A stretch of DNA of 64,000 bases, from positions 262,060,641-262,124,640 of the forward strand of contig OY282560.1 of the NCBI GenBank assembly GCA_958295665.1, read 5' to 3'. The notes beneath the pieces were generated by a model that saw only the letters and a list, made by a program, of their open reading frames with translations, had not been told where the DNA came from and made no database searches. This document shows, one piece after another, positions 10,349 through 21,235 of the stretch. Position 1 is the stretch's first letter. Every line of letters begins with the position of its first letter. Position numbers and translations under genes: made by a program. Source of the DNA: Tipula vernalis (taxonomy: Eukaryota; Arthropoda; Insecta; Diptera; Tipulidae).

Positions 10349-11330
10349 CTACTTGATAGAAATGACACTTAATTTAAGCTTATCTAAATCAAAGTAAGTA
10401 TTTACGAAAATCGGCTTCAGGTTGTCATCAATTTTCAAAAAAATTATGTTATCTCTACACCAGCAATACTTCCATTTGTTGTCAAATTTAAATTGTTGGC
10501 ACTCGTTGAATAGCCCCATTTTAGATCTAGGAACTAATTCACGAATAAAAACATTACTTCCTTCAGATAGGCCCAAATCAGTTGGGTTAATAGATTTCTT
10601 CTTTCTTTTACACTCTAGTAATTTATTTTTAAGATCAGCTGACTTAAGTTTAACAACAATTAAATTTTTCTCCGATTTGGTAATCATTTTATTGCATTCA
10701 ACAATACCGTCTTGAGGAACGACGAATTCAATATTTTTGAACACGCTATCGATTTGACTGGTTAAATTTGACGTAACGGTAACCCAGTTATTAAAATTGA
10801 ACTGTCATTGTTACTGGTTACACCATTATTAATGCTAAGATCACGCAATCGTTTACCGATAATTTGGTTTTCAGCTTCCAGTTTATTGATCCTAACGGTC
10901 AATTTTTTATGATCATCAATAATTTGTTCAAATTGTTTTTGAGTTTCATCATATTTATTAGCCAAAAATGTTTGCGATTTATGTACTTCGAGCACAACTG
11001 TAGTAAGTTTATCTAACGCAGATTTAATCCCATTCATGTCAAATACACCGCACGATGACAGAGAAGTAAGTTCAACTTCTAAATCCATAAACTGATCAGC
11101 TTTCTTAGCAACAACACAGCACAAATTTTTACATCCACCCAACAATACCAAGTGGAAACGGAGGCTACAGTCATTAAATTAGCACCAAACAGCTTCTTAC
11201 AACCAGAATGAAACAGGCCATCATAGTTATCACATCTCAAATAACCTCTACACTGACCAAAATCTTTACTACATATATTACACAATAGATTAGCAGCTGA
11301 ATTGTCTGTACCACGTTTTATATAAGGCAT
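10349..11330 (-). pseudogene. LINE ORF1 (PHD-like finger, coiled coil, RNA-binding C-terminus), frameshifted
   Basis: Three overlapping minus-strand frames form one ORF1-type protein. The first (from an ATG at 11330) has a PHD-like cysteine/histidine array: 'LLCNICSKDFGQCRGYLRC', then 'HSGCKKLFG'. The second (10762-11151) is a coiled coil rich in heptads ('LTVRINKLEAENQIIGKRL'). The third (10349-10744) resembles the nucleic-acid-binding C-terminal domain ('NVFIRELVPRSKMGLFNECQ', 'KYCWCRDNIIFLK'). PHD-finger ORF1 proteins are known for CR1-type LINEs. At least two frame changes separate the parts. It precedes ORF2 on the same strand. Confidence 0.75.
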
Positions 11331-11340
11331 TATAAAAAAA

Positions 11341-12030
11341 AAACTTTTTATTTTAAAACTAGACACTATTACAGTAAAACATTAATCAATGATTTCACAG
11401 TACTGTTAAACTACCATAACACAACAAATTAAGTTTTTGACAAAATTCCACTAGGTAGGAAAACAACAATTTATCAATGTTTTATATAAAATTATAATTA
11501 CTATTGCACCAATAAAATTTGAACCAAAAGATGTATTTATTTTGTATTAAATTAAAACTTTTATGTCTTTTCGGCTTGAAATCAAAACTGATAATAATAA
11601 ATTAAAATAAATTTTAATAAAATGTATGTTTCTCGTATTATTTTAAAGCTCCCACATAAGACATGATAATCAGAAATTTGTCGAACGCCGAAGCCAAAAT
11701 TTTGTTACACCCTGAATTGAGAGTTTTGGTGCACGCCGAAGTCAGAGTTTCGTTGTACACTTATGTCAGAGTTTTGCCCACTGTACGTTGAATTTAATGT
11801 CAAATGTATGTACAGCTTCGAAGTCGTTGTTGACCAATACTCTGATGACAAAGTGATTATTTTTACGGTCAAAGTCAATTACAGGATAGGATTTGGCTTG
11901 CTTTCTATATATCCATGTGGCTCACCTATTGATACACTTATGTTACTTCCTTCGGCGACAATAGATATTTTGTCCATCCGAACTTATATACGAATAATCG
12001 ACTTGTAGTTTACCGGGATCTACTTCGAGT
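11341..12030. other. Spacer between the LINE and the Helitron
   Basis: No convincing gene. Between 11680 and 11775 a short repetitive phrase (gccgaagtcagagtttyg) recurs three times with variation. An 81-codon plus-strand frame at 11763-12008 has no family I recognise and may be the decayed start of the Helitron. Confidence 0.35.
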
Positions 12031-12808
12031 ATCAGACATCATAATAATGTATCTTTACAATATACAAATCTTCAAGCTCATGAAGGTGCTCGTAAAGTTT
12101 TCAAGCAATTTATCAACAATCATTTCGGATATCCATGCTCCGTATGCGATCGTTTATTGTTTAAAAATGACATAGTGAAAATGTCCGTTACATACTTATA
12201 TTCATATTATCAAGCAAATATTACTAAATGTTGATATAAATACTATTATGGTATGTGTTACGTGCAAAGGAGCGTCATTTTCCAAAAAAAATATTAATGT
12301 CCCTGTCGATTTTAAAACAATGGTTTCAAATTTATCAAGAGTTATGGATGATGACTACTGTATTAATGTACACGTTAAAAGGAAAACAAATCCATAAGTC
12401 GAGTTACTTACCCGGTTTAATCAATAAAAGAACTATCAAGACTTGGCTTCAATTTTCAATAGAAAAACCACTTTATAGATAATATTAAAATTAATGATTC
12501 TGTTTTAAATAATTCAACGGATGAAAATGTACCACCTCAAAATGATTTTAGTTAGGATGTTCCGATGGAGGATAGTTTGACTGCAAATCAACAAACATTG
12601 TTATGGAATGATGAAAAATATTTGAGAATCGCTCTTGGTGAAACAGAAGTTCCTAAAAGTATATTATTAGATGAACACGCAGAATAACTTTCAATTTCTT
12701 CAATTTACTTAAGGAGAATTTAGAATTTTCAGAGACGACATACACGCAACCCTTTTCATGATGGCAACCAGTGAGTTATGACGGCCAGATCGTCGTGGAG
12801 TAACTCCG

Positions 12809-12990
12809 TATCACTTATTTATTTATTTTATTTATTTATTTATTTATTTATCAATTTACATAACTTAGGTACACTCTATTTTGAGCAGGATGCTCATTTC
12901 CATAGTGTGTACCAAAAGAGTTAAATTACACAAAAAAAAAAAATCAGATGCAGCAAGGATCATAGCTCAGCCGATTAATGTAAGTACCCA
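12809..12990 (-). mobile_element. 5'-truncated LINE 3' end inserted in the Helitron
   Basis: It begins with a run of tttatttatt units, which is an (AAATA)n tail on the minus strand. It continues with a hairpin-like phrase gagcaggatgctcat and gtgtgtacc. Helitron coding sequence stops at 'GVTPYHL' on one side and resumes at 'ATKIMRMKARD' on the other. Related 3' ends occur at about 15845-16165 (minus) and 47208-47335 (plus), with the same gagc...gctc hairpin and gtacc phrase. It is a short, dead-on-arrival copy. Confidence 0.6.
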
Positions 12991-14034
12991 ATAAATGTAC
13001 AATGTACTTATTGTACTTAGCAACGAAAATTATGAGAATGAAAGCCCGTGATTGTCCTACAGTAGCTTCTAAACATATAGGACACGATACTGCTGTAAGT
13101 CGTAAGCAAATTGAATCTGAAGGAAATATAAACATTTGTTTTGAGACTAACCTTGCTTTTTTAAGAACTGTACCAAATTCAACGTGGTATTGGTCAAGTA
13201 GAAAAAAGATCTTTTTGCAATGATATGACAATATGCAATTATATGACCCCTCTATTATATATTTTTGCAATGATATGACCCCTCTATTAAAAACTTTGCA
13301 TAACTTGAAACATTACTCAAGAGCAAATTGATCAACTACAATTTATGAAAAAAAAAGTTCACTTGTTAATGATGATGCAGTGACATGTGCAATCTACTTC
13401 ATTAAATTAATCAACATAATCGTTACTATATTAAAATCTAAAAAGAGTAGTCCCTTCGGTCGATACTATGTGACAAAATATTCTAAAAGGATCGAGTTTC
13501 AACTCCGTGATAGTCCTCATGCACATATGTTACTGTCGTTGATGAATGCTCCGAATGATCCAGTAAACGCCGATTCAAAGAATGCTTTAACCATTAATCA
13601 ATGAATTAATAACTGTTTCATCGTCAGAGGCCTCAGGAAATATCAAACTGCAAACGCATAAAACACTTTCACGTGTTATAAACTATTACGTCTAATGAGC
13701 CTCTCAACATAGTCGCTTTGAAGCACCGTTCATGCCATGCAAGTATACATCTCTACTGATGATTCCGGTTTTCATCAATTCAGAAAACGTTACAACAACA
13801 TAAGTTGGTTGGTTTGGTTTTAATCCGTTCTTACTTTATATTTTGAAATCTAATATGGATATAAAATTCATTATAGAGGAATACTCTTGTGCTGCTTACG
13901 TAGGGGAGAACGTTAATAAAACAAACAGAGGTATCAGTAACTTACAGAGTAAGAGTATACAAACTCTAGATGAACATCCTGAATTTGAAATTGTTGATGT
14001 CACTAGAAAAATGAGTGATGGTATTATTATGTGA

Positions 14035-14500
14035 CCACTCGTACGAAGGGGTTATAACATTGATCGTGTTATAAATTTGGTACAATATTACATTCTGCTA
14101 TAAAACCTACTCCTAACCAAAGATTAAATAATTATGGCTAAATTGTCATTTCTTCCTTTTTTTTTGGATTCATCTTTCGACGGGTAAGGACAGCATAATT
14201 TGGATAATAAATATTTTTATTACAATATATTATGTAATAATAATTTGCCAAAATGGCACTTTAATTGTTGTAAAAATAATCTAAATTAAGAAATAATAAA
14301 AACTTATGGAGAATTCTTTAAAATATATATATTGGAATAAATTCGACAAATAAATTGTTTCAAATTATAAAAACTTTTTATGGTGTATTGTAAAATTGTT
14401 GTGATTGTGCCAATATTTTCATTAAATAAATCTAATAAGTCGTGGAGTGTTTTATTCGAATGGGAAAGTGGGCGCTTCAATATCGTACGCGCATTACAGT
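14035..14500. mobile_element. Unidentified insertion within the Helitron
   Basis: Helitron similarity stops after 'RKMSDGIIM' (about 14034) and resumes near 14505 with 'MTSQ' followed by 'AAWYLLRKPTSK'. The roughly 460 bp between are A/T-rich and non-coding. The right side, with 'attaaataaatctaataag' followed by gtggag and a gtgggcgcttcaa phrase, looks like an LTR 3' end with a downstream primer-binding-like stretch. I did not find clear terminal repeats or a target duplication, so the type is uncertain. Confidence 0.35.
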
Positions 14501-15844
14501 ATGCTTAATACCGTTGAGATGACTAGCCAATAAGCAGCTTGGTACCTTCTTCGTAAACCTACGAGTAAATCATCTCATAAAATTGAATATATTCCTAGAG
14601 TGTTGCCAATTGAGCGTCAACGAATAAAGAAAACTCAAGTTGAATCGAATAAATTACAAGTTGGTGAAGATTGTACCAATATTTGGAAAGATAATTGGTT
14701 CGATAAATATGAAAAAAGACCACACGAATTAGAAAATATTTCTCTAGGGCAGTTTGTGGCTCACTACACCATCAGTGAGAATGAAACGTTCAAAAAACGA
14801 AAAGAGCCTCATACAATTCGATACAGAAACTATGATATGTCAACAGATTTAAATAATTATAAACGAGAAATGGTAATTTTACATGCAACATTCAAAAACG
14901 AAAAAACTGATATACTGGCAGAAATGAAATTTTAAAAAATTTATGCTGAAAATGAACAGTTCATTGTTGAAGCAAGAAAATAATTCGTTAATGCTGGTAT
15001 TATTCCAGAACCAAATCTATTTCTACAACTATACCAAGACCCATATTCAGTACAGCATATTGATCTTCGTCCAGGCGCTACTAAATAAATTAGGCCCGAT
15101 TAAAATTTAATCGAAAACTCACAATTCTTAGATCTTATGAAAAGTTCAAATGATAAACAGAAAAGTCTTCTACTTCACACAATATCACATCTTATTAGCC
15201 GAGGTTTTTTAACATTTCAAATTTTCTTTACCGGCCCCGCTGGATGTGGCAAAACGTTTGTTATTAAACTCTAATGGAAATATACAATCGATTTACTGAT
15301 ACAGACGGATATTATAACGCCTATATTACTTGCGCCTCGACTGGAAAAGCCGCCGTAGCCGTCGTCGGCGTACAATACATACAGCATTCAAAATAACTCT
15401 TTCTAAATTACTTCCGTTATCTACAGAAACTGCGCTCTACAATATCGTACATTATTTAGGTAGCATGATAGGAGCAGAATCATTGTTACAAATTGATCAA
15501 AGACATAAACAAATAAGTGGTAATTTTGACAGTAACTTCGGGTGATACGACATCATTTTAATTTGTGATTTGCGTCAACTACCTCCAGTTAGAGCAACAC
15601 CAATATACAAACAACCAAAACAAAGATTTTATGGCGGACTTTATAATTCTATGAATTTGTACGAAGTTTCACTGCCCCTGCGAGCTTGTGTTGATGAGAC
15701 TCAAGTTGGGCACCCAGGAGATAAACCTAATTCGAGTACGCCGAATTCAATGGTGCTGGTCCCATTTCACAGCTAGTCCCCATTTTTGAGATATAGCTTT
15801 CGGCATGTTTTGGCTCAGAGCCAAAAAATTGTCCAAATATATAT

Positions 15845-16165
15845 TTATTTATGTATTATTATTAATAATTTACAAGCTTATGGTACGTACTGTTTTGAGC
15901 ATGAGCTCATTCATAACAGAGATGCGAAAAAAGTAGAACATAATATGATAGTTACACAGTCGTTTAACGCAACGATCACAACACCAGCCATTCAGTTCGA
16001 TTAACGCATCAGTATTATCCACATGTGAATCTCCGCATTCTCCAAATAGACCACAAAGCCCGAGTCTTGCTGGGTACTCCTTATCGATAAACCACAATGG
16101 CGGTAGCAATTTAGAATTTCTAAAATTTACAATAAATTTACAATAAATTTTACTAAATAAACTCC
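15845..16165 (-). mobile_element. LINE 3' fragment with Cys-rich C-terminus
   Basis: On the minus strand an open frame (15870-16223) ends in a Cys/His-rich tail, 'LGLCGLFGECGDSH' and 'NGWCCDRCVKRLCNYH', followed by the hairpin phrase gagctcatgctc and a TA-rich tail. This interrupts the left arm of the surrounding inverted-repeat element, where the opposite arm has continuous sequence. It is a 5'-truncated copy related to those at 12809 and 47208. Which LINE clade it belongs to is not clear from this short piece. Confidence 0.5.
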
Positions 16166-16529
16166 AGTTGACTAGAAAGTCAAAGCATTCTTTTTCTAGA
16201 AAAACATATATACTCATTTTCACGTTGATAGCTCTTGAACCATTAAGATTTTCGTTATGTTTTCTTCAGCAAAGTTGTTGCGCAAGTCAAGACAAACAAC
16301 TTTGCCAAACATGTCAAGACCGAAAAACCACATCCACATTTACACTTTTGTGGATAGTGTGTGCAGACTTAAAAAGATATCTCTTTTATGAGGCTCGCAA
16401 TTGGGTTACACTAAAAACATGTGTTTTACGTCCTTGTGGAATACATGTTTTGAAGGCGACTAATACAACGAACGGAACTGGGCTTTAAGTGAGAACATTA
16501 GATAGCGACAAGACAGTATCGTTGAGACT

Positions 16530-17125
16530 CCACTTGTGCCAATTGAAAAAATATTGTTACCACCGCTTCATATCAAGCATGGAATAGTTAAAAATTTTAT
16601 AAAAGCGCTGAATCCAGATGGAAATGCGAATTCATCGAATTGCGTCGCATTTTTCGATGATTAAGTGGAATGAAAATTAAAGAAGGTTGGTGTTAGAATC
16701 TATTCGAATCTAAGTTTTGATCAAATGAAATTTTTTTTCGATATTCGTCGTTTGATGAACGATGATGCATTTGAAAATACCCTCAGTGAGCGAGAGCTTG
16801 TTGATTGGAAATACATATGTAAAAGAAGTTATTAAGAATGTTCTCGGAATTAATCGATCCGATAATTGGCGCTAACATATTGAAAATATGATGACCGCTT
16901 TTCTTAATATAGACGTTCGAATATCATTGAAAATACATATTTTCCATTGCCATGTGGGAAAATTTGCCGAACAACCATCAGCCGAATCCGATGAGCACGA
17001 CCAAGTGACAGCAAGGCTCTAACATTGGTACAGCGGCAAAAAGCTACATGCACTCTTGGATGACATGTTTTGAAATTCACAAGAGGAAGAAGATCCCGAA
17101 GGCGATACAAAAGAATCAGAAAATT
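16530..17125 (+). pseudogene. Decayed uncharacterised arthropod transposon protein ('LPPLHIKHG' family)
   Basis: Reading across frame breaks gives 'LPPLHIKHGIVKNFIKALNPD' (split over two lines of sequence near 16557-16625), then 'FDQMKFFFDIRRLMNDDAF', 'VKEVIKNVLGINRSDNW' and, in another frame, a His/Phe-rich strand 'ISLKIHIFHCHVGKF' with 'SAESDEHDQ'. I recognise the order (LPPLHIKLG-like start, R-L-x-D block, helix with VxNFLG, then H-x-H-x-G-x-F and SDEQGER-like) as an uncharacterised protein multiplied in arthropod genomes. It lies inside the long-TIR element, suggesting that element mobilises it. Several stops show it is dead. Function unknown. Confidence 0.5.
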
Positions 17126-17385
17126 AAAATTGAAAATGTTAAGAAAAATGTTAATTTTTTTCGAAAAAATTGTGAAAAATCACCATAAAATCGACTGAAT
17201 CGATTTAATTTATTTTAAATAGTTTCTATTGGACCTATATTTGTTTATGCGATGTTTATTCGATTGATTTAAATCGATTTAAATTCAATAAATAACACAA
17301 AGTTGTGAATGTGAATGTGTTTTTGGTCTTAATATGTTCGGCAAAGTTGTTTGTCTTGACTTGCGCAACAATTTTGCTGAAGAAA

Positions 17386-17990
17386 GTGTAGTGGCTCGCT
17401 CATTTATTCATATATTCACACATTATACTCAAACATTCAATCATTCAATTCTTAAATTCACTCACCACCACAATCAACAAGATTACTCTCAAACATATTC
17501 AGCAACAAAAGGAAAGCACCCGTTTAATACCAATCATACTACTATACGCAGTGCATTAAAACATAAAAAATTAAAATACAAAAAAAGCGAAACCAACAAA
17601 ACAAAAAAAAATAAAACATTCAAAAATTTCTTTGCTGATTTTGAAACACGAAACCGGGCAGCAGCCATTAAAATTTAATTACAAAGTTTACATTTTCCCA
17701 GCTTTTGTATCTGTGAAAAACCAAGAAAACAAATATATTTTGTGCGCGCATCCAGTGGTGAATAATTAATAAATTGTGAATTCAAGTGAATTAATAGTGA
17801 AAAATAAATAAGTAAGGTTCATGAAAATTCGGTCGTTTTATTTCATCTAGCCTAAACACGACCCGATAAAAGCATAACGAAAATTTTAATCGTTCAAATA
17901 CTATTGGTGAAAAACGAAAAAAATGCTTGTTTTTACGGCATTTTGTATAAAAAGACCCACTGGATGCCATTTTTCATATTTTTAATTGGC
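17386..17990. other. Unexplained insert in the right arm of the TIR element
   Basis: This segment has no counterpart in the left arm, so it is probably an insertion. It contains a 114-codon open frame ending at 17678 with a Thr/His-rich, then Lys-rich composition, and a right part with a tatattttgtgcgcgcatcc phrase, several aataaat signals and 'cacgacccgataaaagca'. An LTR is possible (tgtagtgg... to ...aaagca), but no target duplication was found. Confidence 0.3.
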
Positions 17991-18302
17991 AAAATTGCTG
18001 CCCGGAACAATAGGAACAAGTTTGGTAAAGAAAGCAAAACAAAAATCTTAATGATTCAAGAGCTATAAACGTGAAAAGGAGTGAATATTTTGAGAAATTT
18101 TTGACTCTGAGCCAAAAAAAGTCGAAAGTAATATCTCAAAAATGGAAACTAACTTTAAAATGGGACTAGCACTATTGGATTCGGCGTACTCGAATTAGGT
18201 TTACCTCCTGGGTAACCAGCTTGTCATTTTTGCCAACTAGCAAAGTGGTATTATTGTATAGAATAAATTTAAAAAATATTTTCTATAAGTAATAATAAAC
18301 CA

Positions 18303-19203
18303 GTGCTCAGAATTCTTACGGACAAAACCGATTGACGTCAAATTTGGACAGTAAGTTGGAAATGGCTCAAGGAACAAATGTTAGATAGTGCCGATGTGGG
18401 GTTTTACCTTTGTGGTGGAAATTGGTACACTCAAAATAAGCTCAGAAATCGGTAGAGGTATGAATTCTAAGCAATTGGTTTTTTAACGATAACTTCATTA
18501 ATTTTTAAGATATCTAATCTCTTCAAAAAACTATTTTGAAGGGGCAATTTCAAGGGCTGCAAGGCCTGTAACTTCCTTAAATCCATAGTTTGATATTTTT
18601 GAGTTTAAAGAGCTCAGGGAAGGTAGTAAAAATTAAATAACCATATTATTTTGATCGTAACTCCGTAAGTTTTTACGCTAACAACTTTTATCCTAAAGCT
18701 CATTTGAAAGGTCTTTTCAAGTATTTTAAAAAATGTCTGACAAGTTTTCCTTCAAATATTCGTCGTTTTTATTTTATGGCACATTGAAAGGTTCGAATTC
18801 AGTTTTCGGCGAACAAACAGTCACCTTCTACGAGTCACAACTCGGATCGATTTGTAATTTTATATGATTTATTTTTTCTTCTGGTGATTTTTTGATAAAA
18901 CATGAACACACCGCTCTAAAAGAAGAATTTTTTAGATGATAAATCAACATTTTCAATCGCGAATAACCCGAAAAATATTGATTTATCGAAAAAACTTCAT
19001 GGAATATTTTTTGCTTAGAATTCATCCCTCTATCGATTTCTGTGCTTATTTTGAGTGCACTAATTTCCACCACCGAAAAAAGTGGCATGCACCTCTAGGA
19101 TAAAAGCACACATCGGCACTATATAACTTTTGTTCCTTGAGCCATTCCCCACTTACTGTCCAAATTTCACGTCAACCGGTTTTGTCCGTAAGAACTCTGA
19201 GCG
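18303..19203. repeat. Foldback element (about 0.9 kb, arms about 200 bp)
   Basis: The left arm starts gctcagaattcttacggac and the right arm ends gtccgtaagaactctgagc. The arms match inwards for about 200 bp with scattered changes: aaaaccgrttgacgt, ggacagtaagt, atggctcaaggaacaaa, agtgccgatgtg, ggtggaaattrgt, cactcaaaataagc and agaaatcgrtagag all recur inverted. The centre is A/T-rich without a gene. An 86-codon minus-strand frame inside is an arm artefact. Confidence 0.7.
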
Positions 19204-19956
19204 AAAAACCGTCAAACATTGAACTATAAGGTCCTTTCTGCTTGAAAGCAGGTTTCCGGTCCACAAAACATTCAGCTGAAATTTTACGCCTTGCATTACG
19301 CAACTGAATTATTGGTGGTCCCCTTTAAATAAATCATATAAATAAGCATGACAGATCCTATTTCCAGTGGAGGGTTTATCGACTATTTTTTTCTTAATTT
19401 TTTTCATGGTACCCACGATAAATAATGAACTTAAGAACTTTAGTGGAGCCATTATTTTTCGTTATTTGATTTTGAATCAAACTTTCCTTACTTTTGATGA
19501 AATAACCTTGAATAGTTTTAACTTTTTTAATGTGTGGTATTTGTTATTGCTATTATGTAAATCGTATATAAACGAAACATAAAATTTTCACACTTTCACC
19601 ACTTAAAAAAATCACTAAAAAAATGTTGCCAAATTAACAAATCAATTAATACCTATAAGAATGAATAAATTTAAATAAAAATCCAGAAAAGAAAAAACTT
19701 TGTGTCTCTGCCGCTCAAAAATTAATTTTTATTGACTGATTGATTTCTTAAGTTGGGACATAAAGTCTTGCATTCTTAATTTTCCTTAAGTGACTGATCT
19801 AGTTTAACGAAGCTTCGTTTAATTTCTTAAGTGCCATTCATTTTTCAATGAACGAGAATGATAATAAGAATATAAACTACTCAGATTCTTTACGAAAATA
19901 GTTATGTTAAAGTTCCCTATAAAATTAAAATGATTATGTATATTCAATTTGGGTAC
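19204..19956. other. AT-rich spacer downstream of the first LRR gene
   Basis: No second LRR exon could be recognised here on the minus strand. The first acceptor-like sequence (tttatag, minus strand, cut near 19917) would leave an intron of only 44 bp and reach a stop after three codons. A 71-codon plus-strand frame at 19367-19582 is hydrophobic A/T-derived sequence. Confidence 0.4.
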
Positions 19957-21087
19957 TCACTCAATGGTTTCAAATTCATTATCGCGCAAATCGATCAATT
20001 CTAATTGGAAATTAGTTTCGAAAGTATTCCGATCCAAAAAGGATAACTTATTATGCGACAAATCCAACATTCGCAATGATGACAATCCTCTAAAAATATT
20101 ACGTGGCAATTCCTGTAAATTTTCATATTTCACGAATAATATTTCCAATTGAGCCAAATTATCAAAAATTCCCTCTTTCAATCGTAAGAGATTTGTTCCA
20201 TCCTCGGTCGAATTAATAATCCGCATCTCGACCAATTCATTTGTGGCAAATCGATCAAAATTTAATAAATCATCTGCCACCAATTTACAATTAATTAAAT
20301 GGAAATATTTTAAAATTTTCAGTTTTGCAAAATTACGACTATTAAAATTTATAATTTTGGTATTTAAAATTTTAATAATTTCCAATTTATTTTGTTCCGC
20401 ATTTATTTGCTCGAAATCGATTAGTTCACTATTGTAAAAATTTAGATATTTCATGTTGGTCAAATTGTGTATAAACTCGGTGCTATTGAAGCCAATGTAA
20501 TCGAAGGCCAAATATTTCATTATGCCTAAGTTGAAATCATCAAAAAATCGATGCTCATCAAACACCATGTAGGTCGAACTATGAATTACCAGCCTTTGTG
20601 TATGATTTAAGTTCAAATCGGTTAGAAATTGTTGCAAATTTATATTATTATTCGTATTATTACTCGTGCGATTGGCGTTATTATTAAAACACTTGCCAAA
20701 ATTTAAATGTTCCGCATAATAAATGCGTTTTGTTGAGTGGTTACTTTCGTTGCCTCGAATATTATGATTATATGAACTAGCTTTTGGGATGTACTCGAAA
20801 CTATTGTAATCATCAAAATTACAGTAGACATCCAAAAAATTATAACCTAAGAAATAATCGATAAATATTTTATGTTTTACTATTTTGTTAGTGAAATAGA
20901 AAACTTTCGATTTGAAATCTAAAATTTTTGGACAAAACAACCACACGGATTTATTCCCGATCGGAACATTACAATCACATTCACTTTTATTTAAATAGTC
21001 ACACGAATCAAACAAAGAGTTAGTACTTTTAAAATAGACAATCAAATACAGTAGATAATTAAAATAATTTAATTTATTCAACAACAT
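19957..21087 (-). CDS. LRR protein, Toll-ectodomain-like, first exon (paralogue A)
   Basis: The 376-residue frame starts with a secretion signal (about residues 1-24), then an N-terminal cap with C29, C37 and C39 in the pattern C-x7-CDC, then degenerate LRRs. The last three are clear (about 310-376), for example 'LSSLRMLDLSHNKLSFLD'. There are many Asn-linked glycosylation motifs, so an extracellular protein is expected. The frame ends 'ELIDLRDNEFETIE' at a stop read through a strong splice donor (ATTGA|GTGAGT, intron start at 19960). The same phase is used in the gene at 49787, so this is probably exon 1 only. No exon 2 was found. It is close to the paralogue at 38174 throughout. Ligand unknown. 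It could be a truncated duplicate or could make a secreted form by intron retention. Confidence 0.8.
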   Translation of the reverse strand: MLLNKLNYFNYLLYLIVYFKSTNSLFDSCDYLNKSECDCNVPIGNKSVWLFCPKILDFKSKVFYFTNKIVKHKIFIDYFLGYNFLDVYCNFDDYNSFEYIPKASSYNHNIRGNESNHSTKRIYYAEHLNFGKCFNNNANRTSNNTNNNINLQQFLTDLNLNHTQRLVIHSSTYMVFDEHRFFDDFNLGIMKYLAFDYIGFNSTEFIHNLTNMKYLNFYNSELIDFEQINAEQNKLEIIKILNTKIINFNSRNFAKLKILKYFHLINCKLVADDLLNFDRFATNELVEMRIINSTEDGTNLLRLKEGIFDNLAQLEILFVKYENLQELPRNIFRGLSSLRMLDLSHNKLSFLDRNTFETNFQLELIDLRDNEFETIE

Positions 21088-21235
21088 TTTTTCGCCAAAA
21101 ATGCGTTGCTGCTTGTTTGTAATTTACAGGAAAACGCGCAACTGAATATTTCTTTTTATCGTAACATGAGTAAAAATATTTATAGTTGTTCAAATGCGGC
21201 TTAAATGAATTTATTAAGACGATAATTTATTAATT
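21088..21235 (-). promoter_or_regulatory. Upstream block shared with the paralogue gene
   Basis: About 130 bp directly upstream of the ATG align with the sequence upstream of the gene at 38174-39280. Read on the minus strand, a gataaaaagaaatattcagt phrase (TATA-like box, then an Inr-like TCAGTTG) is followed by gcgcgttttcc, gtaaatt and tttttggcgaaaaa just before the ATG. The shared phrases are separated by small indels. This indicates that the duplication included the promoter, and it points to the likely core promoter. TATA and Inr identities are inferred from position and pattern only. Confidence 0.45.

Larger units (their letters stand above)
12031..15690 (+). pseudogene. Degraded Helitron Rep-helicase
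   Basis: Pieces in order: a zinc-binding N-terminal motif 'FGYPCSVCDRLLFKND' (about 12125); 'LLDEHAE' and 'MMATSELRRPDRRGVTPYHL' (about 12665-12810); 'ATKIMRMKARDCPTVASKHI' (about 13020); the HUH-type motif 'RDSPHAHMLL' (about 13505-13530), whose His-x-His ligates metal in Rep nucleases; 'AAYVGENVNKTNRGISNL' (about 13870), where the catalytic tyrosine region lies; a linker 14600-14935; then a PIF1-type helicase with Walker A 'FFTGPAGCGKTF' (about 15220) and 'CDLRQLPPVRATPIYKQ' (about 15565). Order and spacing are those of insect Helitrons. Many stops and three insertions show it is dead. The 3' hairpin and CTRR end are lost where the next element begins. Confidence 0.85.
15697..18226 (+). mobile_element. 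DNA transposon with long terminal inverted repeats
   Basis: The left end (acccaggagataaacctaat at about 15710) is mirrored at the right end (attaggtttacctcctgggt at about 18198-18217). Matching runs inwards for more than 110 bp, including a cgagtacgccgaat phrase, a ttttgagatat phrase and ttggctcagagcca. A further inner pair matches: 16262-16315 against 17334-17385, each carrying caaagttgtt and caagtcaagacaaac. The left arm is broken by a LINE 3' end (15845-16165) and the right arm by about 600 bp of extra sequence (17386-17990). Between the arms lies a decayed protein gene. Superfamily is unresolved. Confidence 0.7.

Noticed and set aside
10422..10715. 97-codon plus-strand frame
   Set aside because: Antisense shadow of the LINE ORF1 C-terminal segment.
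19917..19960. A 44-bp intron for the first LRR gene
   Set aside because: Too short for a usual insect intron, and the acceptor would lead to a stop after three codons.
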